Shown: positions 6,729 through 16,510, numbered from the stretch's first letter. The stretch is 39,321 nt of DNA from an uncultured Gemmatimonadota bacterium (GCA_946478895.1 CAMLDY010000014.1:1-39321); one strand, 5' to 3'. The notes: generated from the letters alone by a model not told the origin. Translations and numbers: made by a program.

Positions 6729-8492
6729 CTACCTCTCGGGCTCGGTGATCGTTACGAGCCGATCAATCGGCGGACGGGAGATGATCTGCTGCGTTCCCGA
6801 GGGCCACTGGATCACAGCGCGATCGACCCACTCGTGACTGCCGAGGCCGAAGTGGAGGCGTCGATCGTTCTGGCTCGCGAAACCGGAGCCGCCATCGATC
6901 ACCCGGCGCTGCTTCAGATCCCCCGCTTCGATCAGCACTTCCGCGCCGATCGCGCTCCGATTGCTGCGGGTGCCGACGAGCTTGAACGCGATCCAGTGGT
7001 TGGCGCTGTCGGGAAAATCGCGATACAGAACAGCGGGCTGATTCTGATTCGCAACGATCACGTCGACTGCGCCACGATTGGATAGATCGGCGAGGGCGAC
7101 AGCCCGTCCGTCGTATAGATCGTTGGCGCCGACCTTCTTCGCGACATCGACCCAGCCGGCGACGCCGCGATTGAGATAGACCCGCGACGGCTCGTAGCCG
7201 GACAGACTCGCGTCGCCGAAGGCGGGCCACGTCGCGGCGTCCTCGAATAGCCGGCCGTTGGCGCCCGCGATCTTGGACATTGCGTACCAGTAGCTGCGAT
7301 TGCGATTGGCGGAGATGAACCCGTTGGCGACGAACAGCTCGTTCATGCCATCGTTGTTGAGATCGCCGAACTGTGCGCCCCACGCCCACCCTGCGTCGGC
7401 AATCGCGCCCTCGGCGACGTTCCTGAAGCGGCGTGAGCCCGCCATCTCGTTGACGCGCAGATTGTTGTTCTGAAAGAGGTACCCGCGCTCGGAGATGTTG
7501 GTAACGAACGCGTCGAGCCGGCCGCGATTGAATGCGTCGCCCAGGGTCACCGACATTCCACTCTTCGATTCGGCCTCGAGACCGGCGGTGGTGAGGGTGA
7601 ACCGCTGACCGTGATCGTTTAGGTAAAGCTCCTCGGGCCCGTAGTCGTTGGCAAGATAGATGTCGGGCCAGCCGTCGCCGTTGAAGTCCGCTGATGATGC
7701 GGCGAGAGTCCAGCGAGTGCTGCCGACTCCGGCTTTGTCGGTCACATCCTCAAACTTTCCGCTGCCGAGGTTGTGGAAGAGAAGGTTTTTCCCGCCGTTG
7801 GTCGCGAACTCGAAGCTGTTGTGCATGATCTTCGTGGTGGTGAGGTGCCACAGATCAATGTCGCTTCGGAAGTACGCGGTGACGTAAAGATCCAGCAGTC
7901 CATCGCGATCGTAGTCGACCCAGATCGCGCCGTTGCTGTTCATCCAGCGGTGCAACCCCGCCTGTTCGGTGACGTCCTGGAAATGCTTGCCGTCGACGTT
8001 CCTGTAAAGCGAGAGATAGCCATACCGGTAAACCAGCAGATCCTCGCGGCCATCGTTGTCGAAGTCGCCCCAGACGCCGCCCATCGATACGCCTTCACCC
8101 GGTTGGTTGAGATCGGCGACGCCGGCTGACGCTGCGACATCCTCGAACGTCCCATCGCCGCGGTTGCGGTAGAGCGCGTTGGGCTCGCCGAAGCGGCTGT
8201 TGGTGAAGTAGAGATCCGGCCATCCATCGCCGTCGAAATCGGTTACGGACACCGAGGCGCCGAGTGCCGCGACGTGGGGCTCCACGCCGGCGATCTTTGG
8301 ATCGAAGGTCGGGCGATGGTGAACGAAGTGGATGCCCGCGGCGGCGGTCTGGTCGCGCAGGAGAAACCCCGGATGGCTCGCATCGGAGCTCGCGCGAACC
8401 GGCCCGCGATCGAGGCGCATCGCCAGCAGGATGGCGGCGATAAACGGAATGGCGATGATCGCGCGGCGGGCGCGGGGACCGGGTCGGGGCAC
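6729..8492 (-). CDS. CRTAC1-family FG-GAP/VCBS repeat protein with ASPIC/UnbV domain
   Basis: 587-aa exported beta-propeller. An N-terminal hydrophobic segment after an Arg-rich start (residues 9-25) is a signal peptide or anchor. Then come calcium-binding FG-GAP repeats with DxDxDG-type loops (DFDGDGWPD, DFDNDGRED, DYDRDGLLD, DFNGDGWPD, DLNNDGMNE), each followed by a GxFEDV-type strand. The C-terminal region (NHWIAFKLVGTRSNRSAIGAEV to RLHFGLGSHEWVDRAVIQWPSG) is a typical ASPIC/UnbV domain. Function in bacteria is unclear; adhesion or ligand binding at the cell surface is likely. The start is GTG at 8492, with a promoter -10 box ending 6 nt before it and no Shine-Dalgarno, so the message is probably leaderless. 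First gene of an operon with RnfD-like and methyltransferase genes. Confidence 0.88.
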   Translation of the reverse strand: MPRPGPRARRAIIAIPFIAAILLAMRLDRGPVRASSDASHPGFLLRDQTAAAGIHFVHHRPTFDPKIAGVEPHVAALGASVSVTDFDGDGWPDLYFTNSRFGEPNALYRNRGDGTFEDVAASAGVADLNQPGEGVSMGGVWGDFDNDGREDLLVYRYGYLSLYRNVDGKHFQDVTEQAGLHRWMNSNGAIWVDYDRDGLLDLYVTAYFRSDIDLWHLTTTKIMHNSFEFATNGGKNLLFHNLGSGKFEDVTDKAGVGSTRWTLAASSADFNGDGWPDIYLANDYGPEELYLNDHGQRFTLTTAGLEAESKSGMSVTLGDAFNRGRLDAFVTNISERGYLFQNNNLRVNEMAGSRRFRNVAEGAIADAGWAWGAQFGDLNNDGMNELFVANGFISANRNRSYWYAMSKIAGANGRLFEDAATWPAFGDASLSGYEPSRVYLNRGVAGWVDVAKKVGANDLYDGRAVALADLSNRGAVDVIVANQNQPAVLYRDFPDSANHWIAFKLVGTRSNRSAIGAEVLIEAGDLKQRRVIDGGSGFASQNDRRLHFGLGSHEWVDRAVIQWPSGTQQIISRPPIDRLVTITEPER

Positions 8493-8498
8493 AGTCAG

Positions 8499-8526
8499 AG
8501 TATAGCTTCGGGATGGGTTAGCTCAA
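8499..8526 (-). promoter_or_regulatory. Promoter for a leaderless CRTAC1-like transcript
   Basis: On the minus strand TTGAGC (8521-8526) and TATACT (8499-8504) are 16 nt apart. The -10 ends 6 nt before the GTG at 8492, so transcription should begin at or next to the start codon. Confidence 0.6.
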
Positions 8527-8553
8527 GGGACAATTAGTGCAACTGTTCCCCAC

Positions 8554-11500
8554 TCAACGGCGGCCAACAACTCGAGTATCGTACTCCCTCAGGTACCTCG
8601 CGTGAGCCGAATCGGTCGGGTAGCGCTCGCCGGGCGCGAACGGGTACGAGCGCACGGCGTGGAACGGGAGCGGCGCGACGGTCGTACCGTACGCGGTGTT
8701 CAAATCAGAATCCTTGATCCAGCCATCGGTGTACAGCAGGAAATCTCGCTTCCATCCATTGCCGATCGAGCTCGCGGAGCTGGCGTCGAACTGTAAGGTT
8801 GCTTCGTCACCCGGCCCCATGATGACGTACATGTCGTCCGAGCCGTCGAGCAACGGCAACACATTGCCGAAGCGCGTGAACGAGCCCGTGATCGGGCGCC
8901 ACGGCGATTCCTTCGACACCTCGTCGTAAGCGAACCAGTACGGGCCGTAGCGGCCGCCCTTCCGGTACATCCGCGAGAAGCCGCGGTAGTGCAGATCCGC
9001 GGACATCGGCGCAAGCGTCGCAATCTTTGCCGGGCCGTTCGCGATGTCGCGCGCCGTGAACGCTTCGTCCCAGTAGATCTGCATGTTGGTGCGAACGCGC
9101 ACGTGGTGATCGCGGGTCGGAAACTTCCCCGCGATGTCGATCACCATCGTCTTGTCCTTGCCCGACGGGAATCCGATGCTCGGAATCGCGGTCCGCCATT
9201 TCCCACCGGCGTCCCGCACCTCGAGCGAAGGCGCGGCAACCTTGATCTCTGATTGCTGCGCGAGAGCGACGTTGATGCTCGCGTCGGTCGGATAGATCCA
9301 GCCGCGCAGGAACAGGTAGGTGCCGGGAGTGCCCGCAGAGTCGCCGAGGTCCAGGATGAGATCGTGCGACTGGACTACGCCCTGATATCTTGTTGGAGTA
9401 AAGTTGGACACGTACACGTCGTCGCTCTTGCGCAGCTCCGACAGCACATCGTTGCCGCGCTCGTCCACCGCAGTGCGGGGATAGTCGCGGTGGCCGATCT
9501 GGTAGAGCCGCAGCTTCACTTCGCCTGGCGGCACGAAGCGCTCGTCGACGAAGACGTCGATCGAGTCGGGATGATCGACGGTGAGAAGTCTCACCTGATC
9601 GGCGTACGCGGTCTCCCAAAGCTCCTCGGTGAGCTGCAGCAGGTAGCGTCCGTCGCGGGGCACGAGCGCGTCACCGGGAATGCGCAGATATTCCTGGGAC
9701 GCGCCAGCGGGAGCGAACGCGCTGGCTCCCGTTCCCGCCATCAGGCCGAGCGGCATGCCGAGCGCGCTGCGCCACATCGCGTCGGTGACGAACCGGAATT
9801 GCTTCCCGTCCCAGGTGTAGGCGAGCGCGCACGATCCTTTGAGCATCTCGCGCTCCACGACGTCCTGATCGGAACCGGGGAAATAAACCGTCTGCGGCAC
9901 GCCGTTGGGCCATTCGATGCGGAGCACGTCGGCCTTGAGGTGCGGCCCGAGCCCGAAGTGTGTCACCCGTCCGGTCGCTACCCGCGTCTGGTAGATATTG
10001 CCCGCTCGAAGCTCGAGCCGCGCGCCGATCCCCAGCGCGTTGTTCTTGCCGCTGCCGTTACGCAGTCCCTTGAGCTCGACGTTCACCGCGAGATTGTTGT
10101 TGCCGAAATCGTTGCGCAGCAGGTGCGGCGCGCCCGCCGCGTCGGTGAGAAAGAGATCCTCGTCGCCGTCCTCGTCCACGTCGGTCGCGACGATGCTCGT
10201 CGCACCGCTCGCCTTCACCGACGCAGGCAACACGCCCGAGCGGTCGAGGAATTTCCCCGTCCCATCGTTTCTGAGCAGAGCCAGTCCCGGCTTCGAGCCC
10301 GATGCGCTTCCCACCAGCAGGTCGAGCCAGCCGTCGTTGTCGTAGTCGACGAAGATCGCGGTCGAGGCGCCGCCGGCGCCCGGGCTCTCTACCGCGCCTG
10401 AGGACTCGTCGCGGGCGAAGCGCCCGTCGCCCTTGTTGCGCCACAGCGTGGCCGTACCGTCCTTTGCGACGGCGAGGATGTCGAGAAAGCCGTCGTTGTT
10501 GTAATCGCCGACGGCGACCACGCCAAAGCCACCGGTGGTCGGCAAGCCACTCGGACTCAGAACCGCGCTGAATCGCTGCGCGCCTCCGTTGTGCAGCAGC
10601 GTGAGTCCCTGGGTGTCCGTGGCAAGCACGAGATCCACGCGTCCGTCGCCATCGAAGTCGGCATAAGCTGCATCGCGAACCTGTCCGTCAGGGATGCCGA
10701 AAGCCGCGGTCGCATCGGTAAAGGTGCCGTCCAGATTGTTGCGAAAGACGATCGGCTGCGTTCCACCGGTCATCAGGAGATCGAGATCGCCATCATGATC
10801 GAGATCGACGAAGATCCCCTTAGTCGAGGCGCGCGTAGCCGAGATGCCGGCTTTCGCCGTCGCGTCGTCGAACGTCCCGTCGCCGCGATTGTGGAACAGT
10901 CGAGCGCGGCCGTCGGCTCCGATAGCAAAGAGATCCAGCCAGCCGTCGTTGTCGAAATCGGCGAAGGTCGCAAACGACGCCGCCATACCCGGAAGCTTGG
11001 CGCGCTGGGTGGCGTCGCGCACGAAGCCGCCCTGCACCCGATAGAAACGCGCTCCACCATCGCGAGAAACGAACAGGTCATCGGTGCCATCACCGTCGAC
11101 ATCCCCGACGGCAAGCGCCGCGGCGCTCGAGCTCTTCGCGCTCGCCGTACCCGCACTCGCCGCTACTCCACCGGCGACACCGGATTCGTCGGTCACATCG
11201 ACGAACTTTGCCATGTCCACCGTCGGCTTGTCGCGCACGCCGTGAAGCGTGATGAACGTCTTGGGCGCGAAAGTCAACACTGGCCGCCCGGCGATTGGGC
11301 CCTCCGTCCATTTCACATCTTCCATCGACGCCTGGTATTGCGACGTCACCTGCACCACGCTCAGAAATCGATCGAGCACTGGGCGCGCGTCACCAGTCTT
11401 TCCGGCGCGCAATAGCTGGATGGTGCTATCGAGATACGTTCGCGCCTGTTGCGGCAGCTCGGGCGGAATGCGTCTCACCTCTTCCAGCTGCTGCACGGCG

Positions 11501-12078
11501 CTGTCTGCCGCGCCCTCGCTCACCAGCGCGTCGACGAGCTCGAGCCGCGCCACCAGATTCGCGGGCGCAACAGCGAGCACATCCCTCAGTCGCGCCTCGT
11601 ACCGCTGCAGCGAGCCGTCGTCGCGTTGCTGCGACTCGAGCTGGGCCAGGGCATAAAGAACGTGCGGATTTGTAGTGCTGTCCTGACGCAATTTCTCCAG
11701 CGTCGTGCGGGCCTCGGCTGCGCGGTCCGTCAGCGAGTACAACCGCGCTAGTGCGAGACCAATCTCGGCGCTGCGGGGGTCGAGCTTTCGCGCGTGCAGG
11801 AGATCGTCTTCGGCGTCCTTGAAGTCGCCCGCCTGAAGGTGGGTCAACCCGAGATTGGCGTAGCCGAGTGGATCGTCGGGCGCGAGCTTGGTCAGCTTGG
11901 TGAACGCGGACTCCGCCTGCGGCAGCTGATTCCTCTGCAGGTAACTGAGGCCGAGCATGCGGGTGGTATAGAGATCCTCCACCGACGCCGGCTCGCCGCG
12001 ACAGCCGACGATGGAAATCACCGCGGCGCCGAACAGCGCGGACTCGAGCAGCACGGCGCGAATTCTTGCCTTGAGCAT
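8554..12078 (-). CDS. Large TPR / FG-GAP / ASPIC-UnbV lipoprotein
   Basis: 1174-aa surface protein. Residues 1-27 are a lipoprotein signal with Cys in the context SIVGC. TPR-like helices follow (about 35-240, with motifs such as GLSYLQRNQLPQAESAF and ANLGLTHLQAGDFKDAEDDLLHARKLDP). FG-GAP/VCBS repeats with DxDxDG loops occupy about 310-640, then an ASPIC/UnbV domain (NNALGIGARLELRAG to HFGLGPHLKADVLRIEWPNG). A further C-terminal region of about 450 residues is beta-rich and I cannot assign it. ATG 12078 is preferred to the in-frame TTG three codons upstream, although no strong ribosome-binding site is seen. It lies 33 nt downstream of the histidine kinase gene on the same strand and may be co-transcribed with it. 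Role unknown; the layout suggests a lipid-anchored binding protein. Confidence 0.85.
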   Translation of the reverse strand: MLKARIRAVLLESALFGAAVISIVGCRGEPASVEDLYTTRMLGLSYLQRNQLPQAESAFTKLTKLAPDDPLGYANLGLTHLQAGDFKDAEDDLLHARKLDPRSAEIGLALARLYSLTDRAAEARTTLEKLRQDSTTNPHVLYALAQLESQQRDDGSLQRYEARLRDVLAVAPANLVARLELVDALVSEGAADSAVQQLEEVRRIPPELPQQARTYLDSTIQLLRAGKTGDARPVLDRFLSVVQVTSQYQASMEDVKWTEGPIAGRPVLTFAPKTFITLHGVRDKPTVDMAKFVDVTDESGVAGGVAASAGTASAKSSSAAALAVGDVDGDGTDDLFVSRDGGARFYRVQGGFVRDATQRAKLPGMAASFATFADFDNDGWLDLFAIGADGRARLFHNRGDGTFDDATAKAGISATRASTKGIFVDLDHDGDLDLLMTGGTQPIVFRNNLDGTFTDATAAFGIPDGQVRDAAYADFDGDGRVDLVLATDTQGLTLLHNGGAQRFSAVLSPSGLPTTGGFGVVAVGDYNNDGFLDILAVAKDGTATLWRNKGDGRFARDESSGAVESPGAGGASTAIFVDYDNDGWLDLLVGSASGSKPGLALLRNDGTGKFLDRSGVLPASVKASGATSIVATDVDEDGDEDLFLTDAAGAPHLLRNDFGNNNLAVNVELKGLRNGSGKNNALGIGARLELRAGNIYQTRVATGRVTHFGLGPHLKADVLRIEWPNGVPQTVYFPGSDQDVVEREMLKGSCALAYTWDGKQFRFVTDAMWRSALGMPLGLMAGTGASAFAPAGASQEYLRIPGDALVPRDGRYLLQLTEELWETAYADQVRLLTVDHPDSIDVFVDERFVPPGEVKLRLYQIGHRDYPRTAVDERGNDVLSELRKSDDVYVSNFTPTRYQGVVQSHDLILDLGDSAGTPGTYLFLRGWIYPTDASINVALAQQSEIKVAAPSLEVRDAGGKWRTAIPSIGFPSGKDKTMVIDIAGKFPTRDHHVRVRTNMQIYWDEAFTARDIANGPAKIATLAPMSADLHYRGFSRMYRKGGRYGPYWFAYDEVSKESPWRPITGSFTRFGNVLPLLDGSDDMYVIMGPGDEATLQFDASSASSIGNGWKRDFLLYTDGWIKDSDLNTAYGTTVAPLPFHAVRSYPFAPGERYPTDSAHARYLREYDTRVVGRR

Positions 12079-12111
12079 TGGTCTCAAAGCAAAGGCGCTA
12101 TCACCACACGG

Positions 12112-13260
12112 TCAAGCGACGGCGTGCAGATTCGCGGCTTTAATAGTGGTGATCGGCAGCGTGAACGAGAAAGTAGTTCCCTTGCCCGGCGTGCTCTCGC
12201 ACCAGATCCTGCCGCCGTGCGCTTCTACGACGCTCTTCGCGATCGCGAGGCCGAGGCCGACCCCACGGTTGTCGTTGCGCTGTGCCTGCCAGAAGTTGTC
12301 GAACAGGTGCTCCAGATCCGAGGCGCTGATTCCCGGGCCATTGTCGATGACGTCGATCCTGACCTGGCGACCGTTCGAGCTCGCGCGCAGGACGATCCTG
12401 CCGCGCTCAGGCGTGAACTTCAGAGCGTTGCCGAGGATGTTGCCGAGCACCTGCGAGACCCGCAACGGATCAGCGCGGACGGCGAGCCCGTCCGCGGCCG
12501 GCGCTATCTCGATGCTGATCTGGCGCTTTTCGGCCAGCGGCCTGAACATGTCGTCGGCGTCCTTGAAGATCGTGGCGACGGCGACATCCTCGAGATCCAG
12601 GGTGAGCTTTCCCGCGTGAAGTCGCACGGTATCGAGCAGGTCTCCGATCAGCCGATTCATTCGCCGGCCGGCGCGCAGCGCGACCTCGAGCAGCTCCGTG
12701 CGGCGCGCGCGATCGAGATCTTCGTTGAGCAGAAGATCGGTGCTCGAGATGATGACGTTGAGCGGATTGCGCAGATCGTGCGCAACGACGCCGAGGACTT
12801 CTTCGCGCGCCTGCGCAACGACCTCGGCGACGTGCCGGCGCTCGCGCTCGGCGTCGTAGCTGCGCCCCACTTCTTCATTGAGGCGCTTGAGCTCGCGGGC
12901 GTGTGATTCGGCGAGCGCTCTCGCGTGGTGCAGCGCTGCCATGGTGGCGGTGATGGTGATCGCCACGATCAGGAACGCGACGATCTCGGTGCCTTCGACC
13001 CGGTCGATGCTGAGTGAGCCGCCCGGCGCGAAGAAATTGAGGTCGATGAGGAGCAGGGAGACGATCGTGGCGACGGCGCTCGGTCCGATGCCACCATACC
13101 ACGCAGAGAGCGCGACCGCGGGGACGAAAAAGAGGAAGCTCGGGGCCGGGCCGTAGCGGCGGAGGATCAGGGTGGCCGCGAGCGCAACCGACGTCGCGCC
13201 GACTGCCAGACTGTAGCGGTTGAGTGAGCTGCGGATGGGGTCCGGACGCTGCTTTGCCAT
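12112..13260 (-). CDS. DUF4118-type membrane sensor histidine kinase
   Basis: 382-aa sensor kinase. Three or four short transmembrane helices (about residues 17-33, 39-55, 60-75, 92-110) form the compact DUF4118 module also found in KdpD. A coiled linker (115-150) leads to HisKA with the phospho-acceptor His161 in the motif VVAHDLRNPL. The HATPase domain has N-box NILGNALKF (274-282), G1 DNGPG (306-310) and G2 GVGLGLAI (333-340), so it looks catalytically complete. ATG 13260 is supported by GGAGG at 13268-13272 with 7-nt spacing; an ORF reaching 13389 would run into the inverted repeat and is rejected. No response regulator is adjacent. Signal unknown. Confidence 0.93.
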   Translation of the reverse strand: MAKQRPDPIRSSLNRYSLAVGATSVALAATLILRRYGPAPSFLFFVPAVALSAWYGGIGPSAVATIVSLLLIDLNFFAPGGSLSIDRVEGTEIVAFLIVAITITATMAALHHARALAESHARELKRLNEEVGRSYDAERERRHVAEVVAQAREEVLGVVAHDLRNPLNVIISSTDLLLNEDLDRARRTELLEVALRAGRRMNRLIGDLLDTVRLHAGKLTLDLEDVAVATIFKDADDMFRPLAEKRQISIEIAPAADGLAVRADPLRVSQVLGNILGNALKFTPERGRIVLRASSNGRQVRIDVIDNGPGISASDLEHLFDNFWQAQRNDNRGVGLGLAIAKSVVEAHGGRIWCESTPGKGTTFSFTLPITTIKAANLHAVA

Positions 13261-13313
13261 CGAAGTGCCTCCATTTTGGGGTACGAGTTGGGAGGCAAAT
13301 CCGTTGACTGCGG

Positions 13314-13665
13314 ACTGAGGGCTGAACTGAAGAATACCGGCGGGCGGCGGGGGGCGGGCCCCCCCCGAGGCCGGGGGCTGATTGCCCAAAGATCAAGGAA
13401 GACTACCAGCTGGGGGCAATGGGCGGAGCAGCTAGCGGCTCCGAGCTCGGGTTGGGTGAACTGCATCGCCGAAATCCGGAAATGTTGGGACGAGCTCTGT
13501 GGCGTCGCTTTCGAGTGCTGTTTTCCAACCAATGCTCGGCGCCGCCAGCCGCTCCGCTCACAGCAATTAGCTGGTAGTCTTCCTTGATCTTTGGGCAATC
13601 AGCCCCCGGCCTCGGGCCGGCCCGCCCCCCGCCGCCCGCCGGTATTCTTCAGTTCAGCCCTCAGT
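13314..13665. repeat. 352-bp fold-back inverted repeat between divergent kinase genes
   Basis: Outer arms 13314-13411 and 13569-13665 are reverse complements over about 97 nt, differing only by two substitutions and one indel in a C-rich tract. The symmetry continues inward at roughly 75% identity (13412-13455 against 13525-13568), leaving a loop of about 70 nt. The arms contain a G/C tract and a TTCCTTGATCTTTGGGC-type segment. No transposase ORF and no obvious target-site duplication flank it. It fills most of the 467-bp gap between the histidine kinase and Ser/Thr kinase genes, which are transcribed away from it. It could be a MITE-like element, a fold-back duplication or a regulatory structure. 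Confidence 0.85.
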
Positions 13666-13727
13666 ATTTACTCTGGCGTATCCCCCGCAGTCCTCCCATG
13701 TTACGCCGTTGCGCACGGGGGACCTGC

Positions 13728-16472
13728 ATGCAGGAAGGGCACGGCGACCCGCTGGCCGCGCTGAAAGCTGCGCTGGCCGACCGGTATCGATTCGACCATG
13801 AGCTTGGTCGGGGCGGGATGGCAACTGTCTTTCTCGCCGAAGACCTGAAGCATCGCCGTCGGGTCGCGATCAAGATCCTCAAGCCGGAGATTGCGCTGGC
13901 AGTGGGCGCGGCGCGCTTTCTTCGCGAGATCGAGATCTCCGCGCAATTGACCCACCCGAATCTCCTGCCCCTCCATGATTCCGGCGAGGCCGCCGGATTC
14001 CTCTACTACGTCATGCCCTTCATCGAGGGTGAGACTCTGCGCGATCGCTTGCAACGCGAGCGGCAGCTGCCACTCGAAGAGGCGATCAATATTGCGTGCG
14101 ACGTCGCCGACGGCCTCCACTACGCGCACGAGCACAACATCGTGCATCGCGACGTCAAGCCCGAGAACATTCTGCTGCAAGGCGGACACGCGATCGTCGC
14201 GGATTTCGGAATCGCGCGCGCAGTGACCGCGTCGGCGAGGGAGTCTCTCACCTCCAGTGGCGTCGTGATCGGTACCGCGCAGTACATGAGCCCCGAGCAG
14301 GGCCTCGGCGAGAGCGAGATCGGGCTGCGCAGCGACATTTACTCGGTGGGCTGCGTGCTCTATGAGATGCTGGTGGGTGAGCCGCCGTACACCGGACGAA
14401 CCGTCCAGGCAATCGTGGCGCGTCACGCCGCGGCCGAAATCCCGTCGCTGCGATTGGTGCGGCCCGATGTTCCTGAAGAGATCGAGAACATCGTCAGGAA
14501 AGCACTCGGTAAAGTTCCGGCGGCGCGTTTTGCATCGGCAGCGGCGCTATCACAGGCGCTGAGATCGTACGGAAAGAAAAAGCCGCGCTTCAGACTTCGT
14601 GGCAAACGCAAATTGGCTGCGATCGCGGCAGTTCTGGTCATTGGCACGCTTGGCGTGCTGGTCCTGGCAAAAAAAATCTTCGCCGGCCCACTGGAGCAGA
14701 ACGACTGGATTCTCGTCGCGGATTTCGACGGGCCAGCAAACGATCCGGGCATTGCGAGCGCCTACCGCGACCTGGTTACCGCTGCGCTCGGCCAGTCGCA
14801 GTTCGTGAGGCTGATGGACCGTCGCCAGCTGAATGAAGTAATGCGACTGGCGGGAATTCCGGAAACGACCTTTGTCGATGTGGATCTCGCGCGGCAGCTA
14901 GCCCAGCGAAGCTCGGTGCGGGCGGTGCTCGTGGGCGGGATTCAGCCCCTCGGATCAGGCTATTCGCTGGTTGCGCATGTTGTGAGCGCGGAAAAGGGAA
15001 ACGCGCTCGCCTCAGCGGCTGCGACCGCGAGTGGACCGCACCCGCAAGACGGTCTCGTCAGCGCGGCCGATGACGAAGTAAGGCAGCTGCGCGCCCAACT
15101 GGGTGAGCGCCACAGTGAGATCGCGGAAGTACGACCACTCCGCGATGTAGCCACCCCGTCATTTGACGCCTACCGGTACTACTCCGAGGCGTTAGACCGG
15201 ATGCTGATGCGAGGCGACTATTCAGGTAGTACCCATCTGCTACAGCGCGCGCTCGCACTCGATTCCGGCTTCGTTCCCGCGTGGGTAGCACTCGGCGCGA
15301 ACTACCTCACGGTTCGTCAAATCGATTCCGCACGCCTCGCCTATTCGCGAGCCCTCTCACTCCCGCAGAGGCTCTCGCCTGCAGAACAGTATCGACTCAA
15401 AGGCGACGTGGCCTACGCTCTCGATCACAACGTCGCGGCTGCTGTGAAATGGTACGACTTGTACCTGGCCGAAACGCCCTACTCGAGAGTTGGCTTGAGC
15501 AACCGCGGCCTCTATCGGTCTGCGCTCGGCGATTATGAAGGCGCAGCCACCGATTTTCAGAATGCAGCGGACGCAAATCCGTTTGGCCGGGGCATCATTC
15601 AGCCGATACTGCTGAACCTCGCGGCGATACAGGTTGTGCTTGGGCGTCGCTCCGAAGCCGAGCAGACACTCAAGGACTTGTCCGGTCCATTCGCGCAATA
15701 CGTGCGAATCATGCTCGCGATGGCCGATGCGCGATGGGCGTCAGCCGACTCCGTCGCCTCAACCGTGCTGGCGACACCTGCGACACCGGCGGTCTTCCGG
15801 CTCAATGCGATCACCGCTCACGCGTCCGCGCTTGCGGCGCGCGGTGAGGTCGGCGCGGCGGACAGCGTACTTCGTATGGAGGCAAACGCCTCTACCGGAG
15901 CAATCGCTCGCTGGTATGAGCGCGCGCGCCTCCTACTCGCGATTGCCGGCGATACACCAATTTCGCGGCCACCAAATCTGGTGCCCTCCGACACAACGAT
16001 GCCTGCGGACATGCTCCGCGCATTGTGGGCAGCGGCCGCGGGCGATACGGCATCTGCCCGCAAGATGCTCGGCCGAGTAAACGGTCTCTCGAGGAGCAGT
16101 CTCGCCGTGGTTGGGAACGGACCGACGTTGATCGAAGCAATGCTCGCGGCGGATGCTGGCCAATGGCGCGCTGTGGCTGAACGCATCGGACCGGTCGCCC
16201 TCTCGGGGGAGTTCGATCCTACCATGCTCGATCGTCCCGACAACTACTTGCTGCGGTGGGTCGCTGCCAAAGCCTATGCAAACCTCGGCAAGCCTGACTC
16301 GAGCGCGATTTTGCTGAAGCTGATGCTCAGCCCGACCCGAATGCCACCGGGGCATTTGGCCTTGAGGGGACTCGCATACGCGCCAGCAATGAGAAAGCTC
16401 GGGCTGCTTCGTCCGACGGGTTTAGGGCGTCCTTTCCAGCAGCCAACCGATGGCACGCACCGCAGTCGTTGA
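13728..16472 (+). CDS. PknB-type Ser/Thr protein kinase with C-terminal TPR-like sensor
   Basis: 914-aa membrane kinase. Kinase domain residues 20-280: Gly loop GRGGMA (27-32), ATP-binding Lys49 in VAIK, alpha-C Glu67-Glu69 region, catalytic loop HRDVKPEN (140-147), DFG (159-161) and SPEQ (188-191) in place of APE. A single transmembrane helix (about 296-316) follows a basic stretch. Outside it lies a FlgO/TolB-N-like alpha/beta domain (about 325-440) and then helical TPR-like repeats to the end. ATG 13728 is chosen because GGGGGA precedes it by about 7 nt; the in-frame ATG 13698 lacks a site and further upstream codons fall in the inverted repeat. This architecture is very common in Gemmatimonadota. 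Targets unknown. A small lipoprotein gene follows after 38 nt. Confidence 0.93.
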   Translation: MQEGHGDPLAALKAALADRYRFDHELGRGGMATVFLAEDLKHRRRVAIKILKPEIALAVGAARFLREIEISAQLTHPNLLPLHDSGEAAGFLYYVMPFIEGETLRDRLQRERQLPLEEAINIACDVADGLHYAHEHNIVHRDVKPENILLQGGHAIVADFGIARAVTASARESLTSSGVVIGTAQYMSPEQGLGESEIGLRSDIYSVGCVLYEMLVGEPPYTGRTVQAIVARHAAAEIPSLRLVRPDVPEEIENIVRKALGKVPAARFASAAALSQALRSYGKKKPRFRLRGKRKLAAIAAVLVIGTLGVLVLAKKIFAGPLEQNDWILVADFDGPANDPGIASAYRDLVTAALGQSQFVRLMDRRQLNEVMRLAGIPETTFVDVDLARQLAQRSSVRAVLVGGIQPLGSGYSLVAHVVSAEKGNALASAAATASGPHPQDGLVSAADDEVRQLRAQLGERHSEIAEVRPLRDVATPSFDAYRYYSEALDRMLMRGDYSGSTHLLQRALALDSGFVPAWVALGANYLTVRQIDSARLAYSRALSLPQRLSPAEQYRLKGDVAYALDHNVAAAVKWYDLYLAETPYSRVGLSNRGLYRSALGDYEGAATDFQNAADANPFGRGIIQPILLNLAAIQVVLGRRSEAEQTLKDLSGPFAQYVRIMLAMADARWASADSVASTVLATPATPAVFRLNAITAHASALAARGEVGAADSVLRMEANASTGAIARWYERARLLLAIAGDTPISRPPNLVPSDTTMPADMLRALWAAAAGDTASARKMLGRVNGLSRSSLAVVGNGPTLIEAMLAADAGQWRAVAERIGPVALSGEFDPTMLDRPDNYLLRWVAAKAYANLGKPDSSAILLKLMLSPTRMPPGHLALRGLAYAPAMRKLGLLRPTGLGRPFQQPTDGTHRSR

Positions 16473-16510
16473 AGCGCTGTACTGATGTCTCACCATTTGA
16501 GGAGGTAAAA

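Noticed and set aside
13314..13665. Inverted repeat considered as an insertion sequence or CRISPR
   Set aside because: No transposase frame, no target-site duplication and only two copies in inverted orientation.
13584..13727. N-terminal extension of the Ser/Thr kinase into the inverted repeat (and the mirror extension of the histidine kinase to 13389)
   Set aside because: Both extensions translate the same repeat arm; good ribosome-binding sites lie at the inner starts 13728 and 13260.
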